Assembly: GCF_003857015.1 (NCBI RefSeq)
Contig: NZ_QGGF01000285.1
Span: forward strand, 1-52,623
Length of the DNA stretch: 52,623 nt
Direction of reading: 5' to 3'
From: Micromonospora globispora
Lineage (GTDB): Bacteria; Actinomycetota; Actinomycetes; Mycobacteriales; Micromonosporaceae
Shown piece after piece: positions 24,655 through 35,163 of the stretch; position 1 is the first letter of the stretch, and the number at the start of each line of letters is the position of its first letter. The notes beneath the pieces were generated by a model, which ran no database searches, was not told the DNA's origin, and was given only the letters and a program-made list of their open reading frames with translations. The position numbers were made by a program, and so were the translations under genes.

Positions 24655-25285
24655 TCTCGGCGCGCTCACCGACCTGGTCCGCTCCGGCAAGGTCCGCTAC
24701 ATCGGCCACCCCACCTTCCCGCCCCCGGCGATCGTCGACGCGCAGTACATCGCCCGCGACCGCGGCCGGGAACGGTTCGTCACCGAACAGCCGACCTACT
24801 CGATCCTCACTCGGAACATCGAAAACGAAGTGCTGCCCGTCTGTCAGCGGTACGGCATGGGCGTCATCTCCTACAGCCCGCTCGCCGGCGGTTGGCTGTC
24901 CGGCCGCTACCGCAAGGACGCCGACCAATCCCGCCCGATGTCCGTGGCCCGGCAGCGGCTCGCCAACCGCTTCGACATGTCTCTGCCGGAGAACCAGCGC
25001 AAGCTCGACGCCGCCGACCAACTCGCCCAGCTCGCCGACGAGGCCGGCCTGAGCCTGATCGAGATGGCCATCACGTTCGTCCTGCGCCATCCCGCGATCA
25101 CCGGGGCGATCATCGGCTCCCGCACCATGGAGCACCTCGACGCCCAACTCGCCGCCGCCGACGTCGTCCTCACCGACGACGTGCTGGACCGCATCGACGA
25201 GATCGTTCCGCCCGGCGTCACCCTCAACCCCGCCGACAACGGCTGGATCAGCCCGTCGCTGCAGCCCTCCGCGCGCCACCGCTGA
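24655..25285 (+). pseudogene. aldo/keto reductase lacking its N-terminal third
   Basis: In frame with the DUF2255 remnant, the sequence becomes an aldo/keto reductase from the middle of the barrel: TLGALTDLVRSGKVRYIG, EQPTYSILTRNIE, GVISYSPLAGGWLSGRYRK, then [10 protein letters not shown] and DVLDRIDEI. The N-terminal third with the catalytic Asp/Tyr/Lys/His is missing. No independent start is convincing before an ATG at 24857. It is therefore a chimeric pseudogene created by deletion, blocked by the upstream TAG. Confidence 0.7.
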
Positions 25286-25349
25286 CCGCTGCAGAGCCGT
25301 CCCGCCGCATCCACGAGGCAGCGCGGTACCAACAACGAAAGGTCGCACC

Positions 25350-26210
25350 ATGCCTACCGACGTACCCAAGGTGACCCTGAACAACGGCGTCCAGATGCCG
25401 ATCCTCGGCTTCGGCGTGTACCAGATCCCGGCCGAGGAGACCGAGAAGGCGGTCACCGAGGCCCTCGCCGCCGGCTACCGCCTGCTGGACACCGCGGCCG
25501 CCTACGGCAACGAGGCGGCGGTCGGGCGCGCCATCAGCAGCAGCGGCATCCCGCGCGAAGAACTGTTCGTCACCACCAAGCTGTGGATCCAGGACACCGG
25601 CGAGGAAAGCACCAAACGCGCCTTCGACGCCTCGCTGCAGCGCCTGGGCCTGGACTACCTCGACCTGTACCTCATCCATCAGCCGATCGGCGACGTTTAC
25701 GGGTCGTGGCGCGCGATGCAACGCCTCAACTGCGATGGCTGCGTCAGGGCGATCGGGGTGTCCAACTTCTACCCCGACCGGCTGGTCGACCTCATCGAGC
25801 ACAACGAGATAACCCCGGCCGTCAACCAGATCGAGACCCACCCCTTCTTCCAGCGCACCGCTGACCAGGAGCTGATGCGCCAGCACGGCGTCAATCTCGA
25901 GTCCTGGGGTCCGTTCGCCGAGGGCCGCAACAACCTGTTCACCGACCCGCTGCTGACCGAGATCGGCGCCGCGCACGGCAAGTCCGTCGCGCAGGTCGTG
26001 CTGCGCTGGCTCATCCAGCGCGGCGTCGTGGTCATCCCCAAGTCCGTCGGCGCCGAGCGAATGGCCGAGAACATCGAGGTCTTCGACTTCGAGCTGAGCG
26101 GGGAGGAGATGGCCCGCATCGCGACCCTGGACACCGGCAACTCGCAGTTCTTCGACCACCGCGACCCGGCGATGGTCAGCCGGCTGAGCAAGGTCCGCAT
26201 TCACGAGTGA
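25350..26210 (+). CDS. aldo/keto reductase (2,5-diketo-D-gluconate reductase type)
   Basis: A 286-residue NADPH-dependent carbonyl reductase. The catalytic tetrad is visible as D47 and Y52 ([11 protein letters not shown]), K77 (TTKLW) and H110 (YLIHQP). [11 protein letters not shown] and the NADPH-binding [15 protein letters not shown] are also present. It is intact, unlike the aldo/keto reductase remnant 65 bp upstream. GAAAGG precedes the ATG. The substrate is unknown. Its 3' end overlaps the tail of the convergent permease pseudogene. Confidence 0.9.
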   Translation: MPTDVPKVTLNNGVQMPILGFGVYQIPAEETEKAVTEALAAGYRLLDTAAAYGNEAAVGRAISSSGIPREELFVTTKLWIQDTGEESTKRAFDASLQRLGLDYLDLYLIHQPIGDVYGSWRAMQRLNCDGCVRAIGVSNFYPDRLVDLIEHNEITPAVNQIETHPFFQRTADQELMRQHGVNLESWGPFAEGRNNLFTDPLLTEIGAAHGKSVAQVVLRWLIQRGVVVIPKSVGAERMAENIEVFDFELSGEEMARIATLDTGNSQFFDHRDPAMVSRLSKVRIHE

Positions 26211-27177
26211 CCGGCCGTGCTGGCGAGGAGGAGCCGAACCCGCTGTTCAGGTCCGGCTGGCCGGGCACCGGCGGGCGTTCTTGCTCGTCCTCGGCGAGGC
26301 GGCTGCGGCGGCGGCCGTAGAGGAAGTAGACGACGAGCCCGAGCGCCATCCACACGACGAACCGCACCCAGGTCTCGACGGTGAGGAACAGCATCAGTAC
26401 GACGCAGGCGACCACCGCGAGAGCCGGTATCACCGGCCCCCAGGGGACGCGGAAGCCGCGTGGCAGATCTGGCCGGGTGCGGCGCAACAGAATCACGGAG
26501 ACCGCGACGAGGCCGAACGCGAACAGGGTGCCGATGTTGACCAACTCGGCAAGTTCCTCCAGCGGGATGAACCCGGCGAGCACGGCCACCACCAGGCCCA
26601 CGATGATGGTGATCCGGTGCGGGGTGCCGAACCGCGGATGCACTCGGCTCAACCAGCGCGGCAGCAACCCGTCACGGCTCATGGCGAACGCGACCCGGCT
26701 CTGCCCGAGCATCAGGATCATGACCACCGTGGTCAGCCCGGCCAGCGCGCCGACCGTGATCAGGTTGGCGATGAACGGCTGGCCGACGGCCTGGAACGCC
26801 GCAGCCAGTGGTGCCTTCGTCCAGCTCGGCGTAGTTCTGCATGCCCACCACCACCAGCGAGACGGCGACGTAGAGCGTGGTGCAGATCGCCAGCGAACCG
26901 AGGATCCCGCGCGGCACGTCGCGCTGCGGCACCCGGGTCTCCTCCGCTGCGGTGGCCACGATGTCGAAGCCGATAAACGCGAAGAACACCAGCGCACCCG
27001 CGGCGAAGATGCCGCTGATTCCGAAGTTGGCGGGTGCCTGCCCGAAGACGGCCTCCAGCAGGGTCGCATCTGCTCCGGAGCCGCCCGACGCCGGCTCGGC
27101 CGGCGGGACGAACGGCGTGTAGTTGCCGCGTTTGACGAAAAGCAGCCCGGCGACGAACCCCGGGCGGTCACTAGCGG
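26176..27177 (-). pseudogene. APC-family amino acid permease, truncated and frameshifted
   Basis: Two minus-strand frames together give the C-terminal two thirds of an APC permease (about 325 residues; intact ones are 450-500). The first frame reads VKRGNYTPF, FFAFIGFDIVATAAEETRVP and RDVPRGILGSL up to QNYAELDE. At about 26805-26825 the reading frame must shift by one base to continue APLAAAFQAVGQPF, GQSRVAFAMSRDGLLP and RFGTPHRITI to the stop at 26176. The first four or so membrane segments and the start are absent. GFDIVATAAEE is the classical cationic amino acid transporter motif. Confidence 0.75.
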
Positions 27178-27251
27178 GCACGAACGGCCACGTTGGCGGC
27201 GGCCGATTAGCGGGAACCGGGTCGGCCACTGCTCTTCGGGCAGGCCGTACG

Positions 27252-27283
27252 GGAAGGGCCCCTTGTTGGCAAGGGGCCCTTCC
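27252..27283 (-). terminator. EF-Tu gene terminator
   Basis: A perfect 14-bp stem (27252-27265 with 27270-27283, CAAGGGGCCCTTCC in one arm) and a 4-nt loop TTGG. It starts 7 bp beyond the EF-Tu stop codon. Confidence 0.88.
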
Positions 27284-27290
27284 ACGCACC

Positions 27291-28478
<1,188 letters not shown>

Positions 28479-28602
28479 GATGAAACTCCACACTGGGAAC
28501 GAGCTGGCGGACGACGAACGCGGGCGGGTGCCAATCCGCGGAAACCGCGCCAGAACCGCACGTCGCGGCGCGCCTGCGAGGGCAGCGCCGGAGCACCGGG
28601 CC

Positions 28603-28639
28603 ACCCTCCTCCGTGGTTCTGCCAGAGCGGGAGGAGGGT
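28603..28639 (-). promoter_or_regulatory. leader hairpin upstream of EF-Tu
   Basis: ACCCTCCTCC (28603-28612) and GGAGGAGGGT (28630-28639) form a perfect 10-bp stem with a 17-nt loop, about 125 bp upstream of the EF-Tu start. It could be a leader terminator or attenuator, or the terminator of a lost upstream gene. Confidence 0.4.
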
Positions 28640-29050
28640 CAGCCTCGGGTATCAGCCAGCCATGCGCACACGCCGGCGGCGCCCGGCAGGTGGAAACCTG
28701 CGGGCCGCACAGAGCCGACGGTGCCGAACATGGCGATGAGGCTAGCCTCGAGCGTCCCGGCGGAGCGACCGATATTCCGTGCCGGATATGACATCGCCGT
28801 TCGGGCTGATCGTGACGACTGGTAGGTCGCTCAGCGGTTCAGGAGCTGGATCGGGGACGGCCTGGTCGCGCATGCGCACGGTGGCGTCGGCTGCTTCGAC
28901 GGTGAGGGTTCGCCATGGTGGCCGATCCCGACGTGGATGCGCGCCGTCCGGCAATGAGGAGGGCGCCGCGGCTGCACCCACCGGGAGACCGTGCGGTGAT
29001 CGACCTCGACCGCCCGTTCGGCCAGCAGCAACGGCGCCCTCGAGGAAGGG
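28640..29050. other. non-coding region with scrambled remnants
   Basis: About 570 bp separate the EF-Tu start from the MMPL gene end. Apart from the leader hairpin and a possible transposase scrap, I see only short minus-strand open stretches, one ending [19 protein letters not shown], that I cannot assign. GCAGGT-GGAA-ACCTGC near 28684-28699 is a small hairpin. No intact gene. Confidence 0.5.
28975..29031 (-). mobile_element. possible IS6-type transposase scrap
   Basis: The minus frame reads LLAERAVEVDHRTVSRWVQ, which resembles the N-terminal L-AERG-VDH-T-YRWVQ region of IS6-family transposases. It then loses homology at once. The piece is about 19 residues, with no inverted repeats visible. 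Low confidence. Confidence 0.3.
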
Positions 29051-31228
29051 TCAGACTCTGGCCCCTTCCCCCACCGCGGCCTGTGCAGCCGAGGTCGCCT
29101 TCCGTGCCCGGCGTCCGGGCATCCACCAGTTGGCCTTGCCGCACAGTTCCATCACCGCGGGGACGAGGACCATCCGGATGATGGTGGCGTCGACGAGCAC
29201 GGCGACGGCCATGCCCAGACCGATCTGCTTGACCGAGACGTCGGGGCCGAGCAGGGCGGTCGTGAAGATGGCGATCATGATGGCGGCCGCGGCCGTGATG
29301 ACCTTGGCGGTCCGCGCCAGCCCGCGAGTGACGGCCCGGCGGGTGTCGCCGGTGCGCTCGTACTCCTCCCTGATCCGCGAGATCAGGAAGACCTCGTAGT
29401 CCATCGACAGGCCGAACAGGAGCGGGAACATCATCATCGGCACCCAGGTCGTGACCGGCATGTCGGTGGGGAAACCGAGAGCCGGGCCGAACCATCCCCA
29501 CTGCACGATCGCGACCAGCACGCCGTAGGCAGCTCCGATCGACAGCAGGTTCATCACGGCGGCCTGCAGCGCGATCGTGACCGACCGGACCAGTGCGATC
29601 AGCAGCACCAGGGACAGCGCGATGACGACCGTGATCATCAGGGGCAGGCGCGAGCTGGTGTCCTCCGCGAAGTCGATCGCGCCGGCGTTCGGGCCGCCGA
29701 CGTAGATTTCTTCGCCGCCGGATGCCTTGGGCAGCACGTCGTCGCGGAGCTCGTGCACCAGGTCCGCAGTCGCCTCCTCCTGGTATCCGGTCCTGGGGAA
29801 GGCCATGAAGATGGCGGCCTGCCCGTCCGTGCTGATCCGAGGCTGCGTAGCGTAGGCGATGCCCTCGGTCTTGCGGACCGCTTCGACGACGGGACGCAGA
29901 TCGGCGTTCGTGGAGTCGACCTGGGCGGCGAAGATCAGGGGTGCGCCGTAGCCGGGACCGAAACCCTCGGAGAGGATCTCGTACGACGTGTAGCTGCTCC
30001 TGTCGTGGGGCTGGACACTGGCGTCGGGCAGGCTCAGCCGCATCGACAGCGCGGGGGCGGCCAGCGCCAGCAGGATCGCGCCGGCCAGGATCGCGGCGGC
30101 CAGCGGCTTGCGCTGCACCACGCCAGCCCAGCGCTCGGCGGGGGTACGGCGCTCCCGGGACGGGACACCGTCGGCCCGGCGCCGGCGGGACGTGCGACGG
30201 GGCAGGCGCAGCGAGTTGATCTTGTGGCCGGTGAAGCCCAGGAACGCCGGTAGCAGGGTCACCGCGGCGATCATCGTCACCAGCACGGTCACCGACGCGC
30301 CGATGGCCACGCCGGTCATCATCTTCTGGCCCATGGCGACCAGGCCCAGCAGCGCGATCACGACGGTCGTGCCGGCGAACAGCACCGCGTGACCGGCGGT
30401 GGTGATGGCCTGGACCGTGGCGCTCTCGGGCTCGTCGCCGTCCTGCAGGCCGTCCTTGTAGCGGGTCAGGATGAACAGTGCGTAGTCGATGCCGACACCG
30501 AGCCCGATCAGCGCGGCGACGAGCACGGTGAAGTCCGGCGAGGGGACCACGTGCCCCACGAGCTTCATCAGGGCGATGCCGCCGAGGACCGCCATCAGCC
30601 CGGTCACGATCGGCAGGCCCATCGCCACCAGTGACCCGAAGGCGATGAACAGGATCACCGCAGCCGCCAGAACGCCCACGCTCTCGCCCGAACCCTGCGG
30701 CGGTGTCTCGGCCTTTTCCGCCTTGTCGCCGCCCAGCCCCAGCGTCACGCCGTCACCGGAGGCGTCCTTGACCGCGTCCACCAGGGGCTTGACCTCGGCC
30801 TTCTTCACGTCCTTGTCGGTCAGCGGGATGGTCGTACGGGCGGTCCGACGATCCTCCGTCACCAAGTCCTCGTCCTGATACGGCGAGGTAACCGGTCCGG
30901 TGATGGGTGAGGCGTCCAGCTCGGCGATGACCTTCTCGATTTTTTGCCGGGCGGTGGGGTCGTCGATCCCTCTCTCTGCCTTGATCGCGAGAGTGAGCGT
31001 GTCCCCTTGCTGCTCCGGGAAGTGCTTCTCAATCAGAGCCTGCGCCTTCGCGGAATCGGAGTCTCCACCGGAGTAATCGTTGTCGGAGGCGGCGCCGTAA
31101 CTGAAGCCGACGAACGCCACGGCGATGACGCCGATGATCCAGGTCAAAAGGACCAGGCGACGGCGCCGGTAACAGAACCGGGCGAGTCCCGCCAGAGCTC
31201 CATCCGTACGGGCAGTCTCGGTTGTCAT
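29051..31228 (-). CDS. MMPL-family RND transporter
   Basis: A 725-residue membrane transporter of the MMPL/actinobacterial RND type. It has two repeats of one TM, a large external loop and a five- to six-TM bundle. Visible motifs are GLGVGIDYALFILTRYK in the first bundle and FGLSMDYEVFLISRIREEY in the second, the paired GxDY/SMDY signatures carrying the proton-relay Asp. It likely exports a lipid or hydrophobic compound. The ATG at 31228 follows GAGGAGA. It lies 71 bp after the multicopper oxidase gene on the same strand and may be cotranscribed with it. Confidence 0.9.
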   Translation of the reverse strand: MTTETARTDGALAGLARFCYRRRRLVLLTWIIGVIAVAFVGFSYGAASDNDYSGGDSDSAKAQALIEKHFPEQQGDTLTLAIKAERGIDDPTARQKIEKVIAELDASPITGPVTSPYQDEDLVTEDRRTARTTIPLTDKDVKKAEVKPLVDAVKDASGDGVTLGLGGDKAEKAETPPQGSGESVGVLAAAVILFIAFGSLVAMGLPIVTGLMAVLGGIALMKLVGHVVPSPDFTVLVAALIGLGVGIDYALFILTRYKDGLQDGDEPESATVQAITTAGHAVLFAGTTVVIALLGLVAMGQKMMTGVAIGASVTVLVTMIAAVTLLPAFLGFTGHKINSLRLPRRTSRRRRADGVPSRERRTPAERWAGVVQRKPLAAAILAGAILLALAAPALSMRLSLPDASVQPHDRSSYTSYEILSEGFGPGYGAPLIFAAQVDSTNADLRPVVEAVRKTEGIAYATQPRISTDGQAAIFMAFPRTGYQEEATADLVHELRDDVLPKASGGEEIYVGGPNAGAIDFAEDTSSRLPLMITVVIALSLVLLIALVRSVTIALQAAVMNLLSIGAAYGVLVAIVQWGWFGPALGFPTDMPVTTWVPMMMFPLLFGLSMDYEVFLISRIREEYERTGDTRRAVTRGLARTAKVITAAAAIMIAIFTTALLGPDVSVKQIGLGMAVAVLVDATIIRMVLVPAVMELCGKANWWMPGRRARKATSAAQAAVGEGARV

Positions 31229-31299
31229 TAATTTCTCCTCAGTCGTCTACTTCTTCTCATGTCAGCGCTGTTCATTCCGGCACCGGAAAACGGGCTGAA

Positions 31300-33297
31300 T
31301 CAGTGGCCGTGGCCTGGGCTTCCGCCGTGCGAGCCGCCGAATGGCGTCGTGACGCCGTCGTAGCGGAGTCGCAGCATCATGCCCTGATGCGCGTGGGGCA
31401 GGTTGTGGCAGTGGTTCATCCAGATCCCGGGATTCGTAGCGCGGAACGCGACTTCCCATATCTCGCCCGGCCGGACGTCGAATGTGTCCATCCACAGCGG
31501 ACTGCCGGTCGACGGCGTCCCGTCCCTCGACAGGATCAGCACGGGATGGCCGTGCAGGTGCCAAGGGTGCGTTTCCAGACTTCGGTTGACGACGGTGAAC
31601 CGGACGATGTCGCCCTCGGCGACGAGCTGGTCGGGGATGGCGGGATGGCCCCGGCCGTTGACGGTCTGCGCGTACGCCGGTTGGCCGTCCACCATGGCCA
31701 CTCCGCGGTCGAGGACCATGGTGAAGTGCCGATCGGCGGTGCGGGTGTCGAATGGCGCGGCGGCCGGAGCTCCGTACCGCAGCAGGTTGAGCTCCGGCAG
31801 GTCGGACGTGTCCTCGATGCGCGCCTCACCGGGGACATCGCCAAGCGGGCGGAGGCGAAGTCCGCCGTCCCGATCGCCGTCGAGAACGAGTGCCACGGAC
31901 GTGTCCGGCATGACGAACACCAGGTCGTATCGCCCGCCTGCGGGCAGGTGCAGTGCGACGTCGCTGACCTCGCCGGGCTGGTTGAGATCTCGGCCGTCGA
32001 CGGCCGCCACCCGAAACGGGGTTCCGGCCAGGACGATCCGGTGCGGATCCGAGTCAGTGTTGATCAATCGCAGCCGAACGGGTGTACCGGGTGACGCGGG
32101 ATGTTCGGTTCGGCCGTCGCTGTCGGCGATCACCACGGTGCCGTCGAAGGTGTGCACGGGCAGGGTCAGGTCCACCTGCTCCGCCGCGGACTGCTCGTCG
32201 GCTCGCTGTCCGCCGCGCGGTTGTACGACGAGGGTCCCGTACAGCCCCTTGTGCACGCCGACGTGGGACGCGTGATGGGTGTGGTACCAGTAGGTGCCGA
32301 CCTGGTCGGCGCGGAATCGGTAGACGAAGTCGTCACCGGGTGCCACGGCCAGCTGGGTCACCCCCGGCGCGCCGTCCTCGCCGCACGGTACGTCGTAGCC
32401 GTGCCAGTGCAGGGTCACGCCGTCCTCGATGTCGGCGTTGCGCAGCCGCACTTCGATCAGGTCACCCTGGGTCGCGGTGATCGCCGGGCCCGGGACCTCG
32501 CCGTTGTAGGTCCACGCGTCGATCTCTCGTCCGGAAGGGAGCCGTACGGTGGCCTTCTTCGCGGTGAGCACGTGCCGCCGTACGGTGCCACCCGCTGCCG
32601 GTGAGCCGGAGCCCCGCAGGTCGGCCACCGACACGGCCGCTCGGGACGAGCGTCCGGGGCCGCCTCCCCTGGTCACCGACTCGGCGGGGAGGAACGACAG
32701 CCCCGTGCCGGCACCGGCCGCGGTCACCACGACCGCGCCACCGGTCCAGCCGATGAACCGTCGGCGCGAGATCGCGCGTCGACCCTCCGGCGCCTGCCCC
32801 ACGGCCGCATCAGCAGCGATGTCCTCGACGGCAGGCGCGACCACTCGCCCGGTCAGCAACGCGCCGGCGCACACCAGCGAGGTGGTGATCAAGGCCGTGC
32901 TCAAGGTGAGCGGGTATCCGACCAGGAAGGTCACCACAAGACCGGCCAGCGCTGCGTAAGCCGCGGTGAGCACCGAGACCACGCCGCCTGCCGTTACGTC
33001 GCCTCGTCCCCGCCTCGCCGCGAGCAATTGCGGGCCGGCGACCAGCACGGCGACGGCCCCGGCGGCCCCCAGCATCGGCAGCCCCAGGAGCACCTTCTCC
33101 TGTACGAACCACCAGCCCCGGCCGGCCAGCATCGCCACGGTGGCCACCCGGACAAGCGTCACGAGCACCGCCGCGACGAGGACGGCGAGCGCCGGCCGGG
33201 TGCGCCGCAGCGCCAGTGTGACGCCGGCCGCGAACCACGCGGCGATGGTCAGCAGCGCGACGACGTGGTCCAGAATGATCCACAGCCCGGTGGTCAT
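31300..33297 (-). CDS. multicopper oxidase with N-terminal membrane domain
   Basis: A 665-residue fusion. Residues 1-155 hold about four or five TM segments. A Tat-like RRRFIG (178-183) with a hydrophobic run follows, then a cupredoxin multicopper oxidase domain. The copper motifs are complete: HWHG, HTHH, HPWHLHGHP and HCHNLPHAHQGMM (type 1, 2 and 3 sites). The protein ends in a His/Gly-rich tail (GGSHGGSPGHGH). It probably sits in the membrane with the oxidase outside, oxidising metal ions or phenolics. It overlaps the DUF6220 gene by ATGA and is divergent from a NarL-type two-component pair. Confidence 0.9.
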   Translation of the reverse strand: MTTGLWIILDHVVALLTIAAWFAAGVTLALRRTRPALAVLVAAVLVTLVRVATVAMLAGRGWWFVQEKVLLGLPMLGAAGAVAVLVAGPQLLAARRGRGDVTAGGVVSVLTAAYAALAGLVVTFLVGYPLTLSTALITTSLVCAGALLTGRVVAPAVEDIAADAAVGQAPEGRRAISRRRFIGWTGGAVVVTAAGAGTGLSFLPAESVTRGGGPGRSSRAAVSVADLRGSGSPAAGGTVRRHVLTAKKATVRLPSGREIDAWTYNGEVPGPAITATQGDLIEVRLRNADIEDGVTLHWHGYDVPCGEDGAPGVTQLAVAPGDDFVYRFRADQVGTYWYHTHHASHVGVHKGLYGTLVVQPRGGQRADEQSAAEQVDLTLPVHTFDGTVVIADSDGRTEHPASPGTPVRLRLINTDSDPHRIVLAGTPFRVAAVDGRDLNQPGEVSDVALHLPAGGRYDLVFVMPDTSVALVLDGDRDGGLRLRPLGDVPGEARIEDTSDLPELNLLRYGAPAAAPFDTRTADRHFTMVLDRGVAMVDGQPAYAQTVNGRGHPAIPDQLVAEGDIVRFTVVNRSLETHPWHLHGHPVLILSRDGTPSTGSPLWMDTFDVRPGEIWEVAFRATNPGIWMNHCHNLPHAHQGMMLRLRYDGVTTPFGGSHGGSPGHGH

Positions 33298-33722
33298 GGC
33301 GCCTGTCGCGCGGGCGTGGCTGGCTTGGACAGCTGCATGGCCGGCCTGGACAGCTGCCTGGCCTGGCGGATGATCGTCCCGGTCACTGCCACGATGGCGA
33401 GACCGTTGACCGCGTGCAGGCCGAAGACGAGCCCGCCGGCGGTGCCGTCGAGCGCCGTGGCGATCCCCTTGATCACGAACTGGACAACCGCGAGCCCGGC
33501 GACCAGGCCGCTCATCCCGATGAGCCGCCCGGGCATCCGGGCAATCGCGGCGACGACGGTCAGCAGAACCGCGATCAGGACAATTCCGCCGCCCAGCGCG
33601 CGGTGCGGCTGGAAGGACTCATCGTTAGGTGCCGTGTCGAAAGCACCGCTGGCAGCCAGGAAGAACTGCGTGACGACGGCCAGCATCTGCAGGGCCGCCA
33701 GGCCGGCGAAGAATCTACGCAT
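33294..33722 (-). CDS. DUF6220-like membrane protein
   Basis: A 142-residue protein with four predicted TM segments (around residues 5-25, 45-62, 70-88, 98-116). The short C-terminal tail repeats a QLSRPA / QLSKPA motif. The N-terminal pattern (QFFLAASGAF then HRALGG) matches small four-helix DUF6220 proteins as I remember them. First gene of the minus-strand operon; its stop overlaps the multicopper oxidase start (ATGA), so they probably work together in the membrane. Function unknown. Confidence 0.7.
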   Translation of the reverse strand: MRRFFAGLAALQMLAVVTQFFLAASGAFDTAPNDESFQPHRALGGGIVLIAVLLTVVAAIARMPGRLIGMSGLVAGLAVVQFVIKGIATALDGTAGGLVFGLHAVNGLAIVAVTGTIIRQARQLSRPAMQLSKPATPARQAP

Positions 33723-33815
33723 GGCGCGCTCCTCGAAGTGGGTGAGGGTGATCGCTCATGGCGGCGATCGTCGCGCCGGGGAGGCTGCCGTCGCCTCTGA
33801 CAGCGGATGGCGGGC

Positions 33816-33868
33816 TCTACGCAATTGGGCGTAGACGACCTCGTATCTCACTACACCCGTCGGCGTAG
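33816..33868. promoter_or_regulatory. two CTACGC-core dyads before the histidine kinase
   Basis: TCTACGC-AATTGG-GCGTAGA is a perfect 7-bp inverted repeat at 33816-33835. CTACACC-N4-GGCGTAG at 33851-33868 is a second with one mismatch. Both lie in the 200-bp divergent region between DUF6220 and the kinase. A related palindrome with a GTAG...CTAC core follows the regulator gene at 35864. They are candidate binding sites for the adjacent response regulator. Confidence 0.5.
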
Positions 33869-33924
33869 CAGGTCGCGCAGTTCTGCCGAGCGTTGTCTGT
33901 GGGGGAGAACAGTAGGATCACGGC

Positions 33925-35163
33925 ATGCAACCACGTGCCGTGTCGTTCCCCTTGCGGGTGGTGGCGCAAGACGTGGCGCTCGCGCTGTTCGTCACCGTGA
34001 TGCAGGTGCAGGGCACGGTCGCCAAGGTTGCCATCGAGGGGGCGCCGCGCCCGCTCGCCGACTTCGGAAACCTCGGATACGCGCTGCTGGCGGTGAGTGG
34101 CCTGGTCCTGGCCGTCCGCCGCCGGTGGCCGGTTCCGGTGTTCGTCACCGCCGCACTCGCCAGCCTGGTGTATTACGGTCTCGACTTCCCGGACGGGCCC
34201 GGCTGGCTCGGGCTCTTCGTCGCCCTGTACACCCTCGCCGCTTATGGTGACGGGCGCCGGTCGCTGGTGGTAGCTGGCGTGGGTACCACGGTGCTCGCCG
34301 TCGGGTGGCTGGTCGCCGCGGCCGACATCGAGCCTCGCGCCGCCATCGGCTGGGTGTTCTTCCGGATCGGTGCGTCGGTCATGAGCGCGGCCCTCGGCGA
34401 GTCCGTCCGGTCCCGACGGGTCATCGCAGCCGAGGCTCAGGAGCGCGCGGAGCTGGCTGAACGGACTCGCGAGGAGGAAGCGCGGGCGCGGGTCGACGCC
34501 GAACGGCTCCGGATCGCGCGAGAGGTCCACGACACCGTTGCTCACGCCATAGCAATCATCAACGTCCAGTCCGGTGTGACCGCCCACGTGCTCGACAAGA
34601 GACCGGACGTGGCACGCGAGGCGCTGCAGGCCATCGAGCAGACCAGTTCTCGGGCGCTGCGAGAGATGCGGGCCATCCTCGGGGTACTCCGTGACGACGA
34701 CAACGGGCGCGTGCCGTACCCCGGGCTCGGCCAGATCGACGAACTCGCCGCGAAGGCACGCGAAGCCGGACTTGACATCAAACTCGAGGAGACCGCGCCC
34801 GCGACGGCGCTGCCGAGTGCGGTGGGGAGTGCTGCCTACCGAATCCTGCAGGAATCGATCACCAACGTGATCCGCCACGTCGGCCCGACCCGGGTGACGA
34901 TAGCGCTGAACCCAGGGAACGACGCCTTGGAGATCCGCGTGATCGACGAGGGCCGCCGTGCCGCCCCAGGTGCCGCGGACCCGCACCTACCGGCTCAACA
35001 TCAGATCAGCACCGGCGGGTCGGCCAGGCCCGGTCGCGGGATCCTCGGAATGCGCGAGCGTTGTCAACTGCTGGGCGGGGAACTCGACGCCAAGCCGACT
35101 CCGGGCGGCGGGTTCGAAGTCAGGGCCCGGCTGCCCCTTGCGCCGACCGGGTCGCCTCTATGA
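33925..35163 (+). CDS. NarL-type sensor histidine kinase
   Basis: A 412-residue kinase. Four or five TM segments occupy residues 1-150, a coiled linker with many Glu/Arg/Ala follows, then the HisKA_3 motif REVHDTVAHAIAIIN with phosphoacceptor H202. The HATPase domain shows RILQESITNVIRHV and GRGILGMRERCQLLGGEL. It overlaps the response regulator start by ATGA. It is divergent from the multicopper oxidase operon. The signal is unknown; the absence of a large extracytoplasmic domain suggests membrane-stress or intramembrane sensing. Confidence 0.92.
   Translation: MQPRAVSFPLRVVAQDVALALFVTVMQVQGTVAKVAIEGAPRPLADFGNLGYALLAVSGLVLAVRRRWPVPVFVTAALASLVYYGLDFPDGPGWLGLFVALYTLAAYGDGRRSLVVAGVGTTVLAVGWLVAAADIEPRAAIGWVFFRIGASVMSAALGESVRSRRVIAAEAQERAELAERTREEEARARVDAERLRIAREVHDTVAHAIAIINVQSGVTAHVLDKRPDVAREALQAIEQTSSRALREMRAILGVLRDDDNGRVPYPGLGQIDELAAKAREAGLDIKLEETAPATALPSAVGSAAYRILQESITNVIRHVGPTRVTIALNPGNDALEIRVIDEGRRAAPGAADPHLPAQHQISTGGSARPGRGILGMRERCQLLGGELDAKPTPGGGFEVRARLPLAPTGSPL

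Noticed and set aside
31275..31288. TTCCGG-CA-CCGGAA palindrome between oxidase and MMPL genes
   Set aside because: A short palindrome with a two-base centre in GC-rich DNA; too common to claim as an operator or terminator.
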